Assembly: GCA_964565945.1 (NCBI GenBank)
Contig: CAZMGY010000012.1
Coordinates: 62,001-126,000 of the forward strand
DNA length: 64,000 nucleotides
Direction of reading: 5' to 3'
DNA from: CAZMGY01 sp964565945 [NCBI: uncultured bacterium]
Lineage (GTDB): Bacteria; GCA-001730085
A program made the translations under genes and the position numbers. The first letter of the stretch is position 1; each line of letters begins with the position of its first letter. This document shows positions 27,229-36,251 of the stretch, one piece after another. The notes below the pieces were generated by a model that was not told where the DNA came from, searched no databases, and saw nothing but the letters and a program-made list of their open reading frames with translations.

Positions 27229-29157
27229 ATGACACTTGAGTATACGTTTAAATATGATGCGTTTCAAAAAGAGGCCATGCAGCATATTGACCAAAAACAT
27301 TCATTGATTGTTTCGGCACCGACAGGCGCGGGTAAGACGGTTATTGCTGAATACGTGATTGATCAATGTATCGAAGAAGGCGTTGGGGCTATTTACACTG
27401 CGCCGATTAAGGCTTTAAGCAATCAAAAATACTGCGATTTTTGCAAACGTTACGGATCTGAGAATGTGGGTATTGTGACTGGCGATGTCTCGATCAATCC
27501 TTTTGCTCCAGTTGTGATTATGACGACTGAAATTTTTCGCAATGCTTTGTTTGATGAAAAAGACCGCTTCAAAGAGCAACAATGGGTCATTTTTGATGAA
27601 ATTCATTACATCGATGATTTAGAACGCGGAACTGTCTGGGAAGAGTCAATCATGTTTTTTCCCAAACATATGCGAATGTTGTGTTTGAGTGCCACTGTGC
27701 CCAACTTAGATGAATTTGTTCAATGGATTCAGAATGTTCATGAGTATCCTTTTCATAAAGTGATTGAGCTACATCGTCCAGTTCCGCTTAAAACCTACTT
27801 TCAATGTCAGTCCTATATTGGGGCTTCGTGGGGGCGTTTGAAAAAGGTTTATGACCAAACTTTTCTGCATCGTTCTTCGGATAAAGATGCCTTGAATACC
27901 CCTTTTCCTCTCCTTCAATCGATAGCGGAATATAAGCATCTGCCGATGATCTATTTTGTATTTGCGCGCAAACGTACCGAAGAACTTGCTCAACTGTGTG
28001 CCAGAATTGATCTTCTTAATGATGAGGAAAAAAACCAAATACAAGGTCTGTTTGTGAGCCTTTTGCAGAAATACAATATTGAGAAGGAGTCTTCGGTTCA
28101 GAGGATTGCGCCTCTCATTGCGCGTGGAATTGCTTATCACCACGCGGGTATGTTGCCAAGTTTAAAGGAAGTGGTGGAACATCTTTTTGCCTCTCGTTTG
28201 ATAAAGATGATTTTTACCACCGAAACATTTGCGCTAGGGATTAATATGCCAGCACGTTCTGTGGTTTTTGATGAGCTTCGCAAATTTTATGGGATTCATT
28301 TTGATAGCTTGCGAACGCGTGATTATTACCAAATGGCTGGTCGGGCAGGTCGACGAGGTTTGGACAGCGAAGGTTATGTGTACGCCCGCGTGAATCCTTA
28401 CCGCGTACGTTTTTCGAGTGTGAAAAAGATTATTCAGGGTGACTATGAGCCTGTGATGAGTCAGTTCAATAGCTCATATGCAACCTTAATGCATCTCTAT
28501 GATAAATTTGGAGAAGAACTGTATGACATTTATGTGACATCGTTTCACTGTTTTCAATCAAACAAACGCGAGCGTAAAGACGCTCGGCGTGATTTACGTG
28601 AAAAGGTGTCCATGCTAAGAGACTTTGATTATATTCACGAGGAAGAATTAACCGTTAAAGGTCAGTTTGCAGCTCAGATACACGGCTATGAACTTATGTT
28701 GGGCGAACTTTTTGCCAATGGCGTGCTTGAAGAGTTGGATGAAGTTTCCTTGAATGTGGTGCTCTCCTCCTTGGTCTATGAACCTCGTAAGCGAGATGTA
28801 TGTCCGCCTTTAGATGAAGAGGTTAAAGCTCTACGCAAAATGATTCGTAAATACAATCGAAAGATTGTGAAACAAGAACAGAGGCGTGGTTTGAATACAT
28901 CGACATGCCAAGGTTACTTTCATTTGGCTCCAGTGATGGAGGCATGGTCGCACGGGGAAAATTTTTCAGAGCTCAAAGATATTGCCGATAAAGATGAAGG
29001 AGAAATTGTGCGCAACTTTCGTATGGTGATTCAGTTGTTACGTTTGTTGAAGAATTCTTCTTTTGTGACACCTCAGTTTGTTGACAAAGCGAAAGCGTGT
29101 TTGGATTTGATTAATCGCGACGCTATTGATGCGGAGCGGCAGTTGAGGATGCAGTAA
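27229..29157 (+). CDS. Ski2-like superfamily 2 DEAD/H-box helicase
   Basis: A 642-residue helicase: Q-like FDAFQKEA region, motif I APTGAGKT, motif II DEIHYI (DEVH class), motif III LSATVPN, then HHAGMLP and QMAGRAGRRG (motif VI). DEIH with AGRAGRRG is the signature of the Ski2/Mtr4/HelY group, RNA helicases that feed exosome-like nucleases in eukaryotes. Bacterial members occur in actinobacteria, cyanobacteria and others, with poorly known roles. The N-terminus may start at ATG 27229 or GTG 27223. It lies 23 bases or more after addA and may share its transcript. Polynucleotide phosphorylase is encoded about 4 kb downstream but not in the same operon. Confidence 0.9.
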   Translation: MTLEYTFKYDAFQKEAMQHIDQKHSLIVSAPTGAGKTVIAEYVIDQCIEEGVGAIYTAPIKALSNQKYCDFCKRYGSENVGIVTGDVSINPFAPVVIMTTEIFRNALFDEKDRFKEQQWVIFDEIHYIDDLERGTVWEESIMFFPKHMRMLCLSATVPNLDEFVQWIQNVHEYPFHKVIELHRPVPLKTYFQCQSYIGASWGRLKKVYDQTFLHRSSDKDALNTPFPLLQSIAEYKHLPMIYFVFARKRTEELAQLCARIDLLNDEEKNQIQGLFVSLLQKYNIEKESSVQRIAPLIARGIAYHHAGMLPSLKEVVEHLFASRLIKMIFTTETFALGINMPARSVVFDELRKFYGIHFDSLRTRDYYQMAGRAGRRGLDSEGYVYARVNPYRVRFSSVKKIIQGDYEPVMSQFNSSYATLMHLYDKFGEELYDIYVTSFHCFQSNKRERKDARRDLREKVSMLRDFDYIHEEELTVKGQFAAQIHGYELMLGELFANGVLEELDEVSLNVVLSSLVYEPRKRDVCPPLDEEVKALRKMIRKYNRKIVKQEQRRGLNTSTCQGYFHLAPVMEAWSHGENFSELKDIADKDEGEIVRNFRMVIQLLRLLKNSSFVTPQFVDKAKACLDLINRDAIDAERQLRMQ

Positions 29158-29172
29158 GGGGGGTAAAATAGA

Positions 29173-30315
29173 ATGACAAAGTGGGTTTTTGCCATTACGG
29201 CCGTACTTAGTTTTCTAACGGCAGAAATGCATGCTTCTTATCCTAAGGTGATTAAAGTTCTTATTGAAGAAGCTCCTATGTTAAAGATTGCAGCTACGGG
29301 TTCTTTTGATTTGTTTGCCAAGGACAGCGATCAAGCTTATGTAGAAGGTTTTTATTTGCCCCAAACTGATGTGTATAAAGCTGAAAAGAATTGGCTGTTT
29401 GTGAAAGGGTTTTCTAAAGGTTTTTGGGGAGGTATTCGCATCGAGGCTCAAGAAGAGTCGTCAATTGTGATCAATGGTGTTCGTTATCGTGGACGTTTGG
29501 ATATTCAACTAGACCCTAAGACAGGTATGTTGCAAGCTTTTAATTATATTCCTATAGATGATTATTTGCGTGGAGTTGTCGGACGAGAAGTGGCGTATTA
29601 TTGGCCTCAAGAAGTTCTTAAGGCACAAGCTATTATTGCACGCTCTTACACTTATGATCGGATTCAAAAACAAACTTATGAGGGATATGATTTGAAAGCC
29701 ACTGCGGAGTCACAGATGTATGGGGGTGTTTCTGCTGAGATGCCTCAGGTGGATTTGGCAGTCAAGGCAACCAAAGGAAAGTTGTTGTTGCATGAGGGCA
29801 AGATTTTTCCTACGTTTTATCATTCAACCTGTTCAGGTCATACCGAGGCCTCTCATGATATATGGGATTTTAAAGTAGCTCCCCTTAAAGGGAAAGTGTG
29901 TTCGTACTGTGATATTTCTCCGCACAATAAATGGACGAAAACACTGTCTCGCGAGACTATCCAAGAAGCTTTACTGACTTTTTCTGGAGGGCAAGATACT
30001 CGTGTAAAGTCGGTTAAAGTCCTCACTCGCTCTAATTCGGGGCGTGTGCGCTGGATGAAAGTGAGTTATGCTAATGGCAAAAAAGTGAGTTTATCAGGTA
30101 ATACGTTTCGTCTTAAAGTGGGGCCTTCGCGTTTGAAAAGCACCCGTTTTCAGGTTTATAAAAAAGGAAAGAATTTTGTTTTTGAAGGTTCTGGCTGGGG
30201 GCATGGTGTTGGCTTATGTCAGTGGGGAGCACGTGGGATGGCGCAATTTAAAAAAACCTCGGCTGACAAAATATTGAGTTATTACTACCCTGGAGCGAGG
30301 GTTGTTACTGGGTAG
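29173..30315 (+). CDS. SpoIID/LytB-domain cell-wall protein, secreted
   Basis: A signal peptide (about residues 1-22, ending HAS) leads to a SpoIID domain: YLRGVVGREVAYYWPQE with the catalytic Glu, LKAQAIIARSY, the CSGHT cysteine motif paired with CSYC, and the C-terminal GSGWGHGVGLCQWGARG. SpoIID is a lytic transglycosylase that cleaves denuded peptidoglycan; non-sporulating diderms use relatives in wall remodelling or as amidase enhancers. 380 residues. No other sporulation gene is present, so sporulation should not be inferred. It follows the helicase by 15 bases. Confidence 0.9.
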   Translation: MTKWVFAITAVLSFLTAEMHASYPKVIKVLIEEAPMLKIAATGSFDLFAKDSDQAYVEGFYLPQTDVYKAEKNWLFVKGFSKGFWGGIRIEAQEESSIVINGVRYRGRLDIQLDPKTGMLQAFNYIPIDDYLRGVVGREVAYYWPQEVLKAQAIIARSYTYDRIQKQTYEGYDLKATAESQMYGGVSAEMPQVDLAVKATKGKLLLHEGKIFPTFYHSTCSGHTEASHDIWDFKVAPLKGKVCSYCDISPHNKWTKTLSRETIQEALLTFSGGQDTRVKSVKVLTRSNSGRVRWMKVSYANGKKVSLSGNTFRLKVGPSRLKSTRFQVYKKGKNFVFEGSGWGHGVGLCQWGARGMAQFKKTSADKILSYYYPGARVVTG

Positions 30316-30387
30316 TGTCATACCTGCCATTCTCGCGACTTGCCATGTGTCCTACGCGGTACCTCTGGAAACGGGAAGCTATCAAAT

Positions 30388-31413
30388 ATGACTTACAACA
30401 TTGACGATTACAACTTTAAATTGCCCGAAGAGCTGATTGCTCAATATCCTGCCGAGCAGCGAGATCAATCACGCCTTTTGATTTATCATTCCAAGCAGTC
30501 CTTGATTGAGCATGGAACTTTTGCCAACATTGGTGACTATCTTCGTGCAGGTGATGTTTTGGTTATGAACAACACTAAAGTCATTCCTGCGAGGATTCGT
30601 GCCAAGCGTGAGACTGGTGGAAAGATCGAAATTTTTTTAGTACGCCCCTATAGCGATCACGAATGGTTGTGCATGGTGAAGCCTTCTAAGAAAATGACCC
30701 AGGGTGTTTCATTGTCTTTGTCGGAGAGTCTTGACTGTCGAGTTCTTGAAGAGCTTGAACATGGTTATCGCAAGATTGGGTTTGAAGGTCCTCGTGTGGT
30801 GAACGATTTGAAAGCCTTAGGAGACATCCCTTTGCCACCTTACATTAAACGTGACCCCAACGCGGATGATGAAGAGCGCTACCAAACGGTGTTTGCTACT
30901 CAAGATGGAGCGGTGGCTGCTCCAACGGCAGGGCTCCATTTTACCGAAGAATTGCTCGAATTTTTATATGCTAAAGGTGTGCAAACTGTTTTTGTGACTT
31001 TACATGTTGGACCAGGCACCTTTAAGCCAGTGGTGGTGGAGGATATTCGCGATCATCATGTTGATCAAGAATACTTTGAGATTTCCGAGGGAACCATTGA
31101 GATTCTAAAAAAAGCCAAGCAAGAGGGGCGACGCATTATCAGTGTCGGAACGACAACAACACGTGTTTTGGAGTCTCTTAAAGATCCTTGGACTGCGGGC
31201 GTAGGCTGGACGGACTTGTACATTTACTCTCCATATCGACCCAAGGTTATCGACGGTCTGATTACTAATTTTCACCTGCCAAAGAGCAGTCTTTTGCTCC
31301 TAGTAGCCGCGTTTATCGGCCATGATGATTTGATGTTGCTATACAGACAAGCGGTTGCGCATAAATATCGCTTTTACAGCTATGGCGATGCATCTCTTCT
31401 ATTGCGTTCTTAA
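30388..31413 (+). CDS. queA: S-adenosylmethionine:tRNA ribosyltransferase-isomerase QueA
   Basis: Transfers and rearranges the ribose of SAM onto 7-aminomethyl-7-deazaguanine in tRNA, the penultimate step of queuosine synthesis. The start ATG 30388 gives YNIDDYNFKLPEELIAQYP. LIAQYP, the VMNNTKVIPARI segment, AAPTAGLHFT, HVGPGTFKPV, and the C-terminal TNFHLPKSSLLLLVAAF are all family signatures. The 341-residue length is typical. An ATG at 30340 in the same frame would add 16 unrelated residues and is rejected. Confidence 0.96.
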   Translation: MTYNIDDYNFKLPEELIAQYPAEQRDQSRLLIYHSKQSLIEHGTFANIGDYLRAGDVLVMNNTKVIPARIRAKRETGGKIEIFLVRPYSDHEWLCMVKPSKKMTQGVSLSLSESLDCRVLEELEHGYRKIGFEGPRVVNDLKALGDIPLPPYIKRDPNADDEERYQTVFATQDGAVAAPTAGLHFTEELLEFLYAKGVQTVFVTLHVGPGTFKPVVVEDIRDHHVDQEYFEISEGTIEILKKAKQEGRRIISVGTTTTRVLESLKDPWTAGVGWTDLYIYSPYRPKVIDGLITNFHLPKSSLLLLVAAFIGHDDLMLLYRQAVAHKYRFYSYGDASLLLRS

Positions 31414-31491
31414 CAGTCAATCAACATGGAAAATCTCATTTGCATTTCATCCTATATATGTGTTAAGTTTGTGATGATTTAGGGGAAAGTT

Positions 31492-32394
31492 ATGTGTGCA
31501 CATGAGTTCAAAACACAAATAGGTGGTGTAAATCCTGTCCCTCTCAAAGAAGGGGGTGGAGATCCTTGCTTGGTGGTTGTTTCTGGGCCGAACTTGGGGG
31601 AGGTTTTTCCTTTATCGCAATCTCCTGTCGAAATAGGCCGTAATGAAGACGCTGACATTATTTGCGATGATCCGCTTATTTCGCGCAAACATGCGCAAAT
31701 TATCAAAAATCTAGAAGCTCAGTGGAGGCTGATCGATATGCATAGCACCAACGGGACCTATTTGAATTTTCAAAGAGTTGAGAGTTTGCCTTTGCACAGT
31801 GGTGACAAAATCAGCATTGGCAAAACCATTTTTAAATTTTTAGATCGCGATAGCATCGAAACAACTTTTCATGACGAACTATACACTTTATCGACGATGG
31901 ATGGACTAACGCAAATTTATCGTAGATCTCGTTTCGAAGAGTTGTTAGAAAAAGCCATGCAAGGGGCACGCAATGGATATGGTCAGTTGGCCCTCTGCAT
32001 GATAGATATTGATCATTTTAAAAAAATTAACGATACTTATGGGCATCAAGCAGGTGACTATGTTTTACGAAGGATCACCTCGGTGATTAAACAGGTGATT
32101 AGACGCGAGGACATTTTTGCACGTTATGGTGGAGAGGAGTTTTGTTTGCTTCTCGTTAATAAAACCCTGCAAGAAGGGGTTTTAGTGGCCCAAAAAGTCC
32201 GTCAGACGGTTGAAAACCATGTGTTTGAGTTTGAGGGAGAAACGATTACTGTGACTGTCAGCATTGGTGTATTTTCCTTTGAGTCTCAGCTGGAATCCAC
32301 AGAAAAGTTTTTGGCACGAGCCGATGAAAAACTCTATCAGGCAAAACATGAAGGGCGTAATTGCGTTTGCTATGAAGAAGAACTGGAATCATGA
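31492..32394 (+). CDS. FHA-GGDEF diguanylate cyclase
   Basis: A cytoplasmic 300-residue protein. The forkhead-associated domain (about residues 25-115) shows IGRN, SRKHA and STNGTYLN, the phosphothreonine-binding loops. The GGDEF domain has DGLTQIYRR, IDIDHFKKIND and the active-site GGEEF near residue 213. RRED lies five residues before GGEEF and forms a likely product-inhibition site (RxxD). It makes cyclic di-GMP, with activity probably gated by binding a phosphorylated partner. It has a GGGGAAAG ribosome-binding site and stands alone between queA and the comEA-like gene. Confidence 0.93.
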   Translation: MCAHEFKTQIGGVNPVPLKEGGGDPCLVVVSGPNLGEVFPLSQSPVEIGRNEDADIICDDPLISRKHAQIIKNLEAQWRLIDMHSTNGTYLNFQRVESLPLHSGDKISIGKTIFKFLDRDSIETTFHDELYTLSTMDGLTQIYRRSRFEELLEKAMQGARNGYGQLALCMIDIDHFKKINDTYGHQAGDYVLRRITSVIKQVIRREDIFARYGGEEFCLLLVNKTLQEGVLVAQKVRQTVENHVFEFEGETITVTVSIGVFSFESQLESTEKFLARADEKLYQAKHEGRNCVCYEEELES

Positions 32395-32548
32395 AAAAAT
32401 GTCGGATATTGGGTTTTAGGACTTAGGACTTAGGGTATCGGGTTGTGTGGGATCTGCCATGAATCGTGTCGAAGAATTGCCTCAAGAATCATAACGGGGC
32501 TCGTGTTTTTTACCTAGGGCCAGGGTAGTGAAGATGCGATTACCGTAG

Positions 32549-32932
32549 GTGGGGGCAAGGGCTTTATTGCGATTGAGATATTATAAATACACTTCATCTT
32601 GGATTATTATTATTTCATTTCTTTGTGTGAGTGTCTTGTGGCGGGTTAAGCTGCTGTATGATAGGCCCCAGATTGCTCCTATGAAGAATCATGATTACAA
32701 AACGTGGAAGCACTTGAACACTTATCGTAACAAAACATATCCATTGAACAACGTCACAGAAGATGAATTGTTAGCTATTCCAGGAGTTGGTCCTGTTTTG
32801 GTGCATCATATACTTGCTTATAGGGAGCAACAAAGGTTTGCATCGAAAAAAGACCTTTTGAAAGTTAAGGGCATTGGTCCGAAAATATTTGAAAAACTTG
32901 CTCCTTATTTTGATGATTTTGTTAAAAGTTGA
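32549..32932 (+). CDS. comEA: ComEA-like membrane-anchored helix-hairpin-helix DNA-binding protein
   Basis: 127 residues. One transmembrane helix near residues 17-36 (SSWIIIISFLCVSVLW) is followed by a spacer and a C-terminal double helix-hairpin-helix: NNVTEDELLAIPGVGPVLV and VKGIGPKIFEKL. This is the ComEA layout, where the domain binds DNA non-specifically outside the cytoplasmic membrane during transformation. The start is GTG 32549; the next candidates are inside the charged N-terminus. comEC is not in the window, so a competence role is inferred from domain order only. Confidence 0.82.
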   Translation: MGARALLRLRYYKYTSSWIIIISFLCVSVLWRVKLLYDRPQIAPMKNHDYKTWKHLNTYRNKTYPLNNVTEDELLAIPGVGPVLVHHILAYREQQRFASKKDLLKVKGIGPKIFEKLAPYFDDFVKS

Positions 32933-32941
32933 AAATACAGT

Positions 32942-32970
32942 TTGCAGACCTCCTATAGATTTGCTAGAAT
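32942..32970 (+). promoter_or_regulatory. Promoter for rpsO-pnp
   Basis: TTGCAG (32942-32947), a 17-base spacer and TAGAAT (32965-32970). It is the best housekeeping-type promoter in the gap and leaves a leader of about 105 bases before rpsO, long enough to hold an S15 autoregulatory site, which I cannot confirm by eye. Confidence 0.6.
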
Positions 32971-33083
32971 ACTAAGGTTCTTGGAGATGTTGAAAATAAA
33001 TAGTCCTACAAATATGGATTGAGGGTTCTGTTTTTTAGGTTTAAATTTTATTTAGAGATGCATAAGTTAGTAAGGAGAAGCTA

Positions 33084-33347
33084 ATGTTGACAATGAGCAA
33101 AAGCGAAATTGTAAAAAAATTTGCCCGAAAAGAGGGAGATACGGGATCTCCAGAAGTTCAAATTGCATTGCTTACAGAAAGAATCAATCATTTGACAGGT
33201 CATTTTAAGTTACATCTTAAGGATCATCATTCACGCAGGGGACTCCTATTACTAGTGGGGCAACGTCGTCGACTTTTGGAACATTTGAAAAAGGTTGATG
33301 TTGAGAGATATTCAGACCTTATTGGCCGATTAGGAATTAGAAAATAA
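33084..33347 (+). CDS. rpsO: Ribosomal protein S15
   Basis: Binds the central domain of 16S rRNA. The 87-residue protein contains [38 protein letters not shown] and the terminal [12 protein letters not shown], all standard. The AAGGAG site seven bases before ATG 33084 favours that start over the ATG at 33093. pnp follows after 18 bases, the usual rpsO-pnp pair, in which S15 often represses its own translation. Confidence 0.97.
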   Translation: MLTMSKSEIVKKFARKEGDTGSPEVQIALLTERINHLTGHFKLHLKDHHSRRGLLLLVGQRRRLLEHLKKVDVERYSDLIGRLGIRK

Positions 33348-33365
33348 ACGAAAGGGGTTTCGTCT

Positions 33366-35450
33366 ATGGAAACCATTAAATTTAATCTTGGTGGTAAAGA
33401 AGTTTCAATAGAAACGGGACGGATTGCAAAACAGGCCAACGGTGCTGTGCTTGTCTGTTCTGGAGAAACGGTTGTGATGGTGACGGCGTGTGCCACGGAT
33501 GAAGCTAAAGAAGGAGCTAGGTTTTTTCCTCTAACTGTTGATTATCGTGAAAAAACTTATGCTGCTGGGCGTATTCCTGGTGGTTTTTTCAAAAGAGAAG
33601 CTCGGCCAACGGAAAAGGAAATTTTGGTCATGCGTCTGACGGATCGACCGTTGCGCCCCATGTTTCCCGAGCACTATTTGAATGAAGTTCAGATTATGTC
33701 TCAGGTGTTATCCTATGATGGCAGTGAGACTCCTGATATTTTATCAATCATTGGTGCTTCAGCGGCTTTGACTATTTCGGATATTCCTTTGCAAGAAAGC
33801 ATTGGAGCCGTGCGTGTTGGTTATGTTGACGGTCAGTATGTAATCAATCCGACAATGGAACAAGTCAAAAAAAGTGAGCTTGATCTGGTTATGGCTGGAA
33901 CTGCGGATGCTATCACGATGGTCGAAGGTGGATCCAATGAGCTAACGGAAGATCAAATCCTTGAAGGTTTAAGGCTTGGACACGAAGCGATTAAACCGAT
34001 TGTGGAAGCTCAAAATGAATTGGCATCGCGTTGTGGCAACCCTAAACGCGTGGTCGCTTCTCCTATGTGGGACGATGCCATCTATGAACAAGTCAAAAAT
34101 CTTTTTGTTCCTAAAGTGGATGAAGCCTTTGAAATTTTTACCAAAAAAGGGCGTGATGAAGTTATTTTCGAAGGTAAGCAAGCCGTTAAAGATAATTTGA
34201 TTGCCGAAGATGATAAGTCAGATAAAATTGCTATGCTTGGTGAGATGTTTTACAAAATTGAGAAAACCCGTACGCGTGAACTAATGTTCGAAAAGCAACG
34301 TCGTGCCGATGGACGTATGTTTGATGAAATCAGACCAATTGCCACCGAGATCTCGGTGTTGCCTCGTACACATGGTTCGGCTTTGTTCACACGTGGTGAG
34401 ACCCAGGCTCTCGTAACGGTCACTTTAGGTTCTGTGACCGATGAGCAAATGATTGATGGTTTGGATGGATTAACCAAAGAGAAGTTTTTGTTGCATTACA
34501 ATTTTCCTCCTTTTTCGGTGGGTGAGTGTAAGCCTATTCGCTCGATCAGCCGTCGTGAGATTGGTCATGGTTACTTAGCCAAACGTGCTCTAGAATTTGT
34601 GAACGCCGATCACCAAGATTTTCCTTACACCATTCGTATTGTTTCGGAGATCACTGAATCGAATGGCTCTTCTTCGATGGCGTCTGTTTGCGGTGGTTCA
34701 ATGGCCCTTATGGATGCGGGGGTACCTGTTAAAAGTATGGTCAGTGGTATTGCGATGGGACTGATCAAAAACGATCTAGGTGTGATTGTTCTTTCAGATA
34801 TTCTTGGATCGGAGGATCACTTGGGTGACATGGATTTTAAAGTTGCAGGAACCTCTAAAGGAATCACTGCTTTTCAAATGGATATTAAAGTCAAAGGTAT
34901 CAGTTTCGATATTATGCGCACTGCTCTCGAGCAAGCTAATGTGGGACGGAGTCATATTCTTAACAAAATGCAAGAGACAATCCAGGCTCCGAGCCAACAA
35001 TTATCTAAGTATGCTCCTAAAATTGTTAGCTTGATGATTCCTGTTGATAAAATCAGAGATGTGATTGGTCCAGGAGGCAAGGTGATTAAGGGCATTATTG
35101 AACGCACAGGTGTTGCGATGAACGTCGCAGATGACGGCTCTGTTGTGATTGCGAGTTCGGATGAAGCTGCTCTTGATGAAGCTAGTCAATTTGTCCAAAA
35201 GTTGGTTGAAATTCCCAAAATTGGTAAAACTTATGAATCGAAAGTGGTTAAAATTATGGATTTTGGTGCTTTTGTTGAGTTTTTGCCTGGCAAAGAAGGT
35301 TTAGTCCATATCTCTCAAATTGCTAACAAACGTATTGAGCGTGTCGAAGATGTTCTTTCAGAAGGGGATATCGTCCAAGCTAAGTTGATTGATATTGACA
35401 AGATGGGACGCAAATCGCTGAGCATTAAAGTTGCTTTAGAAGACAAATAA
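33366..35450 (+). CDS. pnp: Polynucleotide phosphorylase
   Basis: A 3'-5' phosphorolytic exoribonuclease of the degradosome. The 694-residue protein has two RNase PH-like halves (first VTVDYREKTYAAGRIPGGFFKRE region, second LFTRGETQALVT and the catalytic-face SGIAMGLI segment). A KH domain (VIGPGGKVIKGI near 560) and an S1 domain (FGAFVEFLPGKEGLVHIS) follow. Length and order are normal. It is cotranscribed with rpsO and followed after eight bases by uppP. Confidence 0.97.
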   Translation: METIKFNLGGKEVSIETGRIAKQANGAVLVCSGETVVMVTACATDEAKEGARFFPLTVDYREKTYAAGRIPGGFFKREARPTEKEILVMRLTDRPLRPMFPEHYLNEVQIMSQVLSYDGSETPDILSIIGASAALTISDIPLQESIGAVRVGYVDGQYVINPTMEQVKKSELDLVMAGTADAITMVEGGSNELTEDQILEGLRLGHEAIKPIVEAQNELASRCGNPKRVVASPMWDDAIYEQVKNLFVPKVDEAFEIFTKKGRDEVIFEGKQAVKDNLIAEDDKSDKIAMLGEMFYKIEKTRTRELMFEKQRRADGRMFDEIRPIATEISVLPRTHGSALFTRGETQALVTVTLGSVTDEQMIDGLDGLTKEKFLLHYNFPPFSVGECKPIRSISRREIGHGYLAKRALEFVNADHQDFPYTIRIVSEITESNGSSSMASVCGGSMALMDAGVPVKSMVSGIAMGLIKNDLGVIVLSDILGSEDHLGDMDFKVAGTSKGITAFQMDIKVKGISFDIMRTALEQANVGRSHILNKMQETIQAPSQQLSKYAPKIVSLMIPVDKIRDVIGPGGKVIKGIIERTGVAMNVADDGSVVIASSDEAALDEASQFVQKLVEIPKIGKTYESKVVKIMDFGAFVEFLPGKEGLVHISQIANKRIERVEDVLSEGDIVQAKLIDIDKMGRKSLSIKVALEDK

Positions 35451-35458
35451 GTTTTTCT

Positions 35459-36217
35459 ATGTCCTATCTACAGGCATTAATTTCGGGTTGTTTGCAAGGC
35501 ATAGCTGAGTTTTTACCTGTCAGTAGTTCGGGTCATTTGATCTTATTACAAAACTATTGGTCTTTAGCAAGTAATCAAGATCACGTTCTGTTTGATCTTT
35601 TACTACATCTGGGAACCTTGTGTCCTATTGTGTGTGTGTTTCGCGTTCAACTTCTTCAAGAACTCCGATCTTTGCAATTGCCCCGAATGGTTTTGTGCAG
35701 TATGGTGCCCACAATTTTGATTGCTCTTGTTCTCACGCAGTTTCGGGTTTTGTTTACTCAGTCCTGGATGGTGGGTTTGATGCTATGTCTGAATGCATCT
35801 ATTTTGTGGTTGGGGCATCGCTTGAGTCTTAAAAATCATGAAGAGTCTTTTTCTCTCACAAAGGCACTGCTGATTGGGGTGGCTCAAGGTTTTGCGGTTA
35901 TTCCTGGATTGTCTCGTTCGGGGATGACGATTTGCATGGCTTTGGGTCTTAAAATGAAACTCCAGCAAACCTTTTTCTATTCGTTTGCTTTGGCGATTCC
36001 TACGATTATCTTAGCGTTTAGTTATGAGCTTTTGAAGCACCACGCGACTTTAAGCATGATGGATTATCGTGTTCTGTTGCTTGGCTTTATTTCGTCTGCC
36101 TTGGTGGGGTGGGCAAGTTTGGAAGTTTTTAGGCGGCTATTTACCGCTAAACACTTAGATTTTTTTGCGATATACTGTATAGTAATGGGGCTAATAACTT
36201 TGGTGCGCTCCTCCTAG
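35459..36217 (+). CDS. uppP: Undecaprenyl-diphosphate phosphatase UppP/BacA
   Basis: Recycles the lipid carrier for peptidoglycan and O-antigen synthesis and gives basal bacitracin resistance. The first signature GIAEFLPVSSSGHL and the second PGLSRSGMT, each carrying catalytic residues, are intact. About seven to eight hydrophobic helices in 252 residues. It starts eight bases after pnp and precedes ftsK. Confidence 0.96.
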   Translation: MSYLQALISGCLQGIAEFLPVSSSGHLILLQNYWSLASNQDHVLFDLLLHLGTLCPIVCVFRVQLLQELRSLQLPRMVLCSMVPTILIALVLTQFRVLFTQSWMVGLMLCLNASILWLGHRLSLKNHEESFSLTKALLIGVAQGFAVIPGLSRSGMTICMALGLKMKLQQTFFYSFALAIPTIILAFSYELLKHHATLSMMDYRVLLLGFISSALVGWASLEVFRRLFTAKHLDFFAIYCIVMGLITLVRSS

Positions 36218-36251
36218 CCTAAGGTTCTATGTTAAGTAAAGGGTTGTGTGG

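Noticed and set aside
29173-30315. Sporulation capacity from the SpoIID domain
   Set aside because: SpoIID-domain proteins are common in non-sporulating bacteria and no other sporulation gene is present.
32410-32435. Tandem GGACTTAGG-type repeat
   Set aside because: Only two copies in a short stretch; not enough to call a repeat array.
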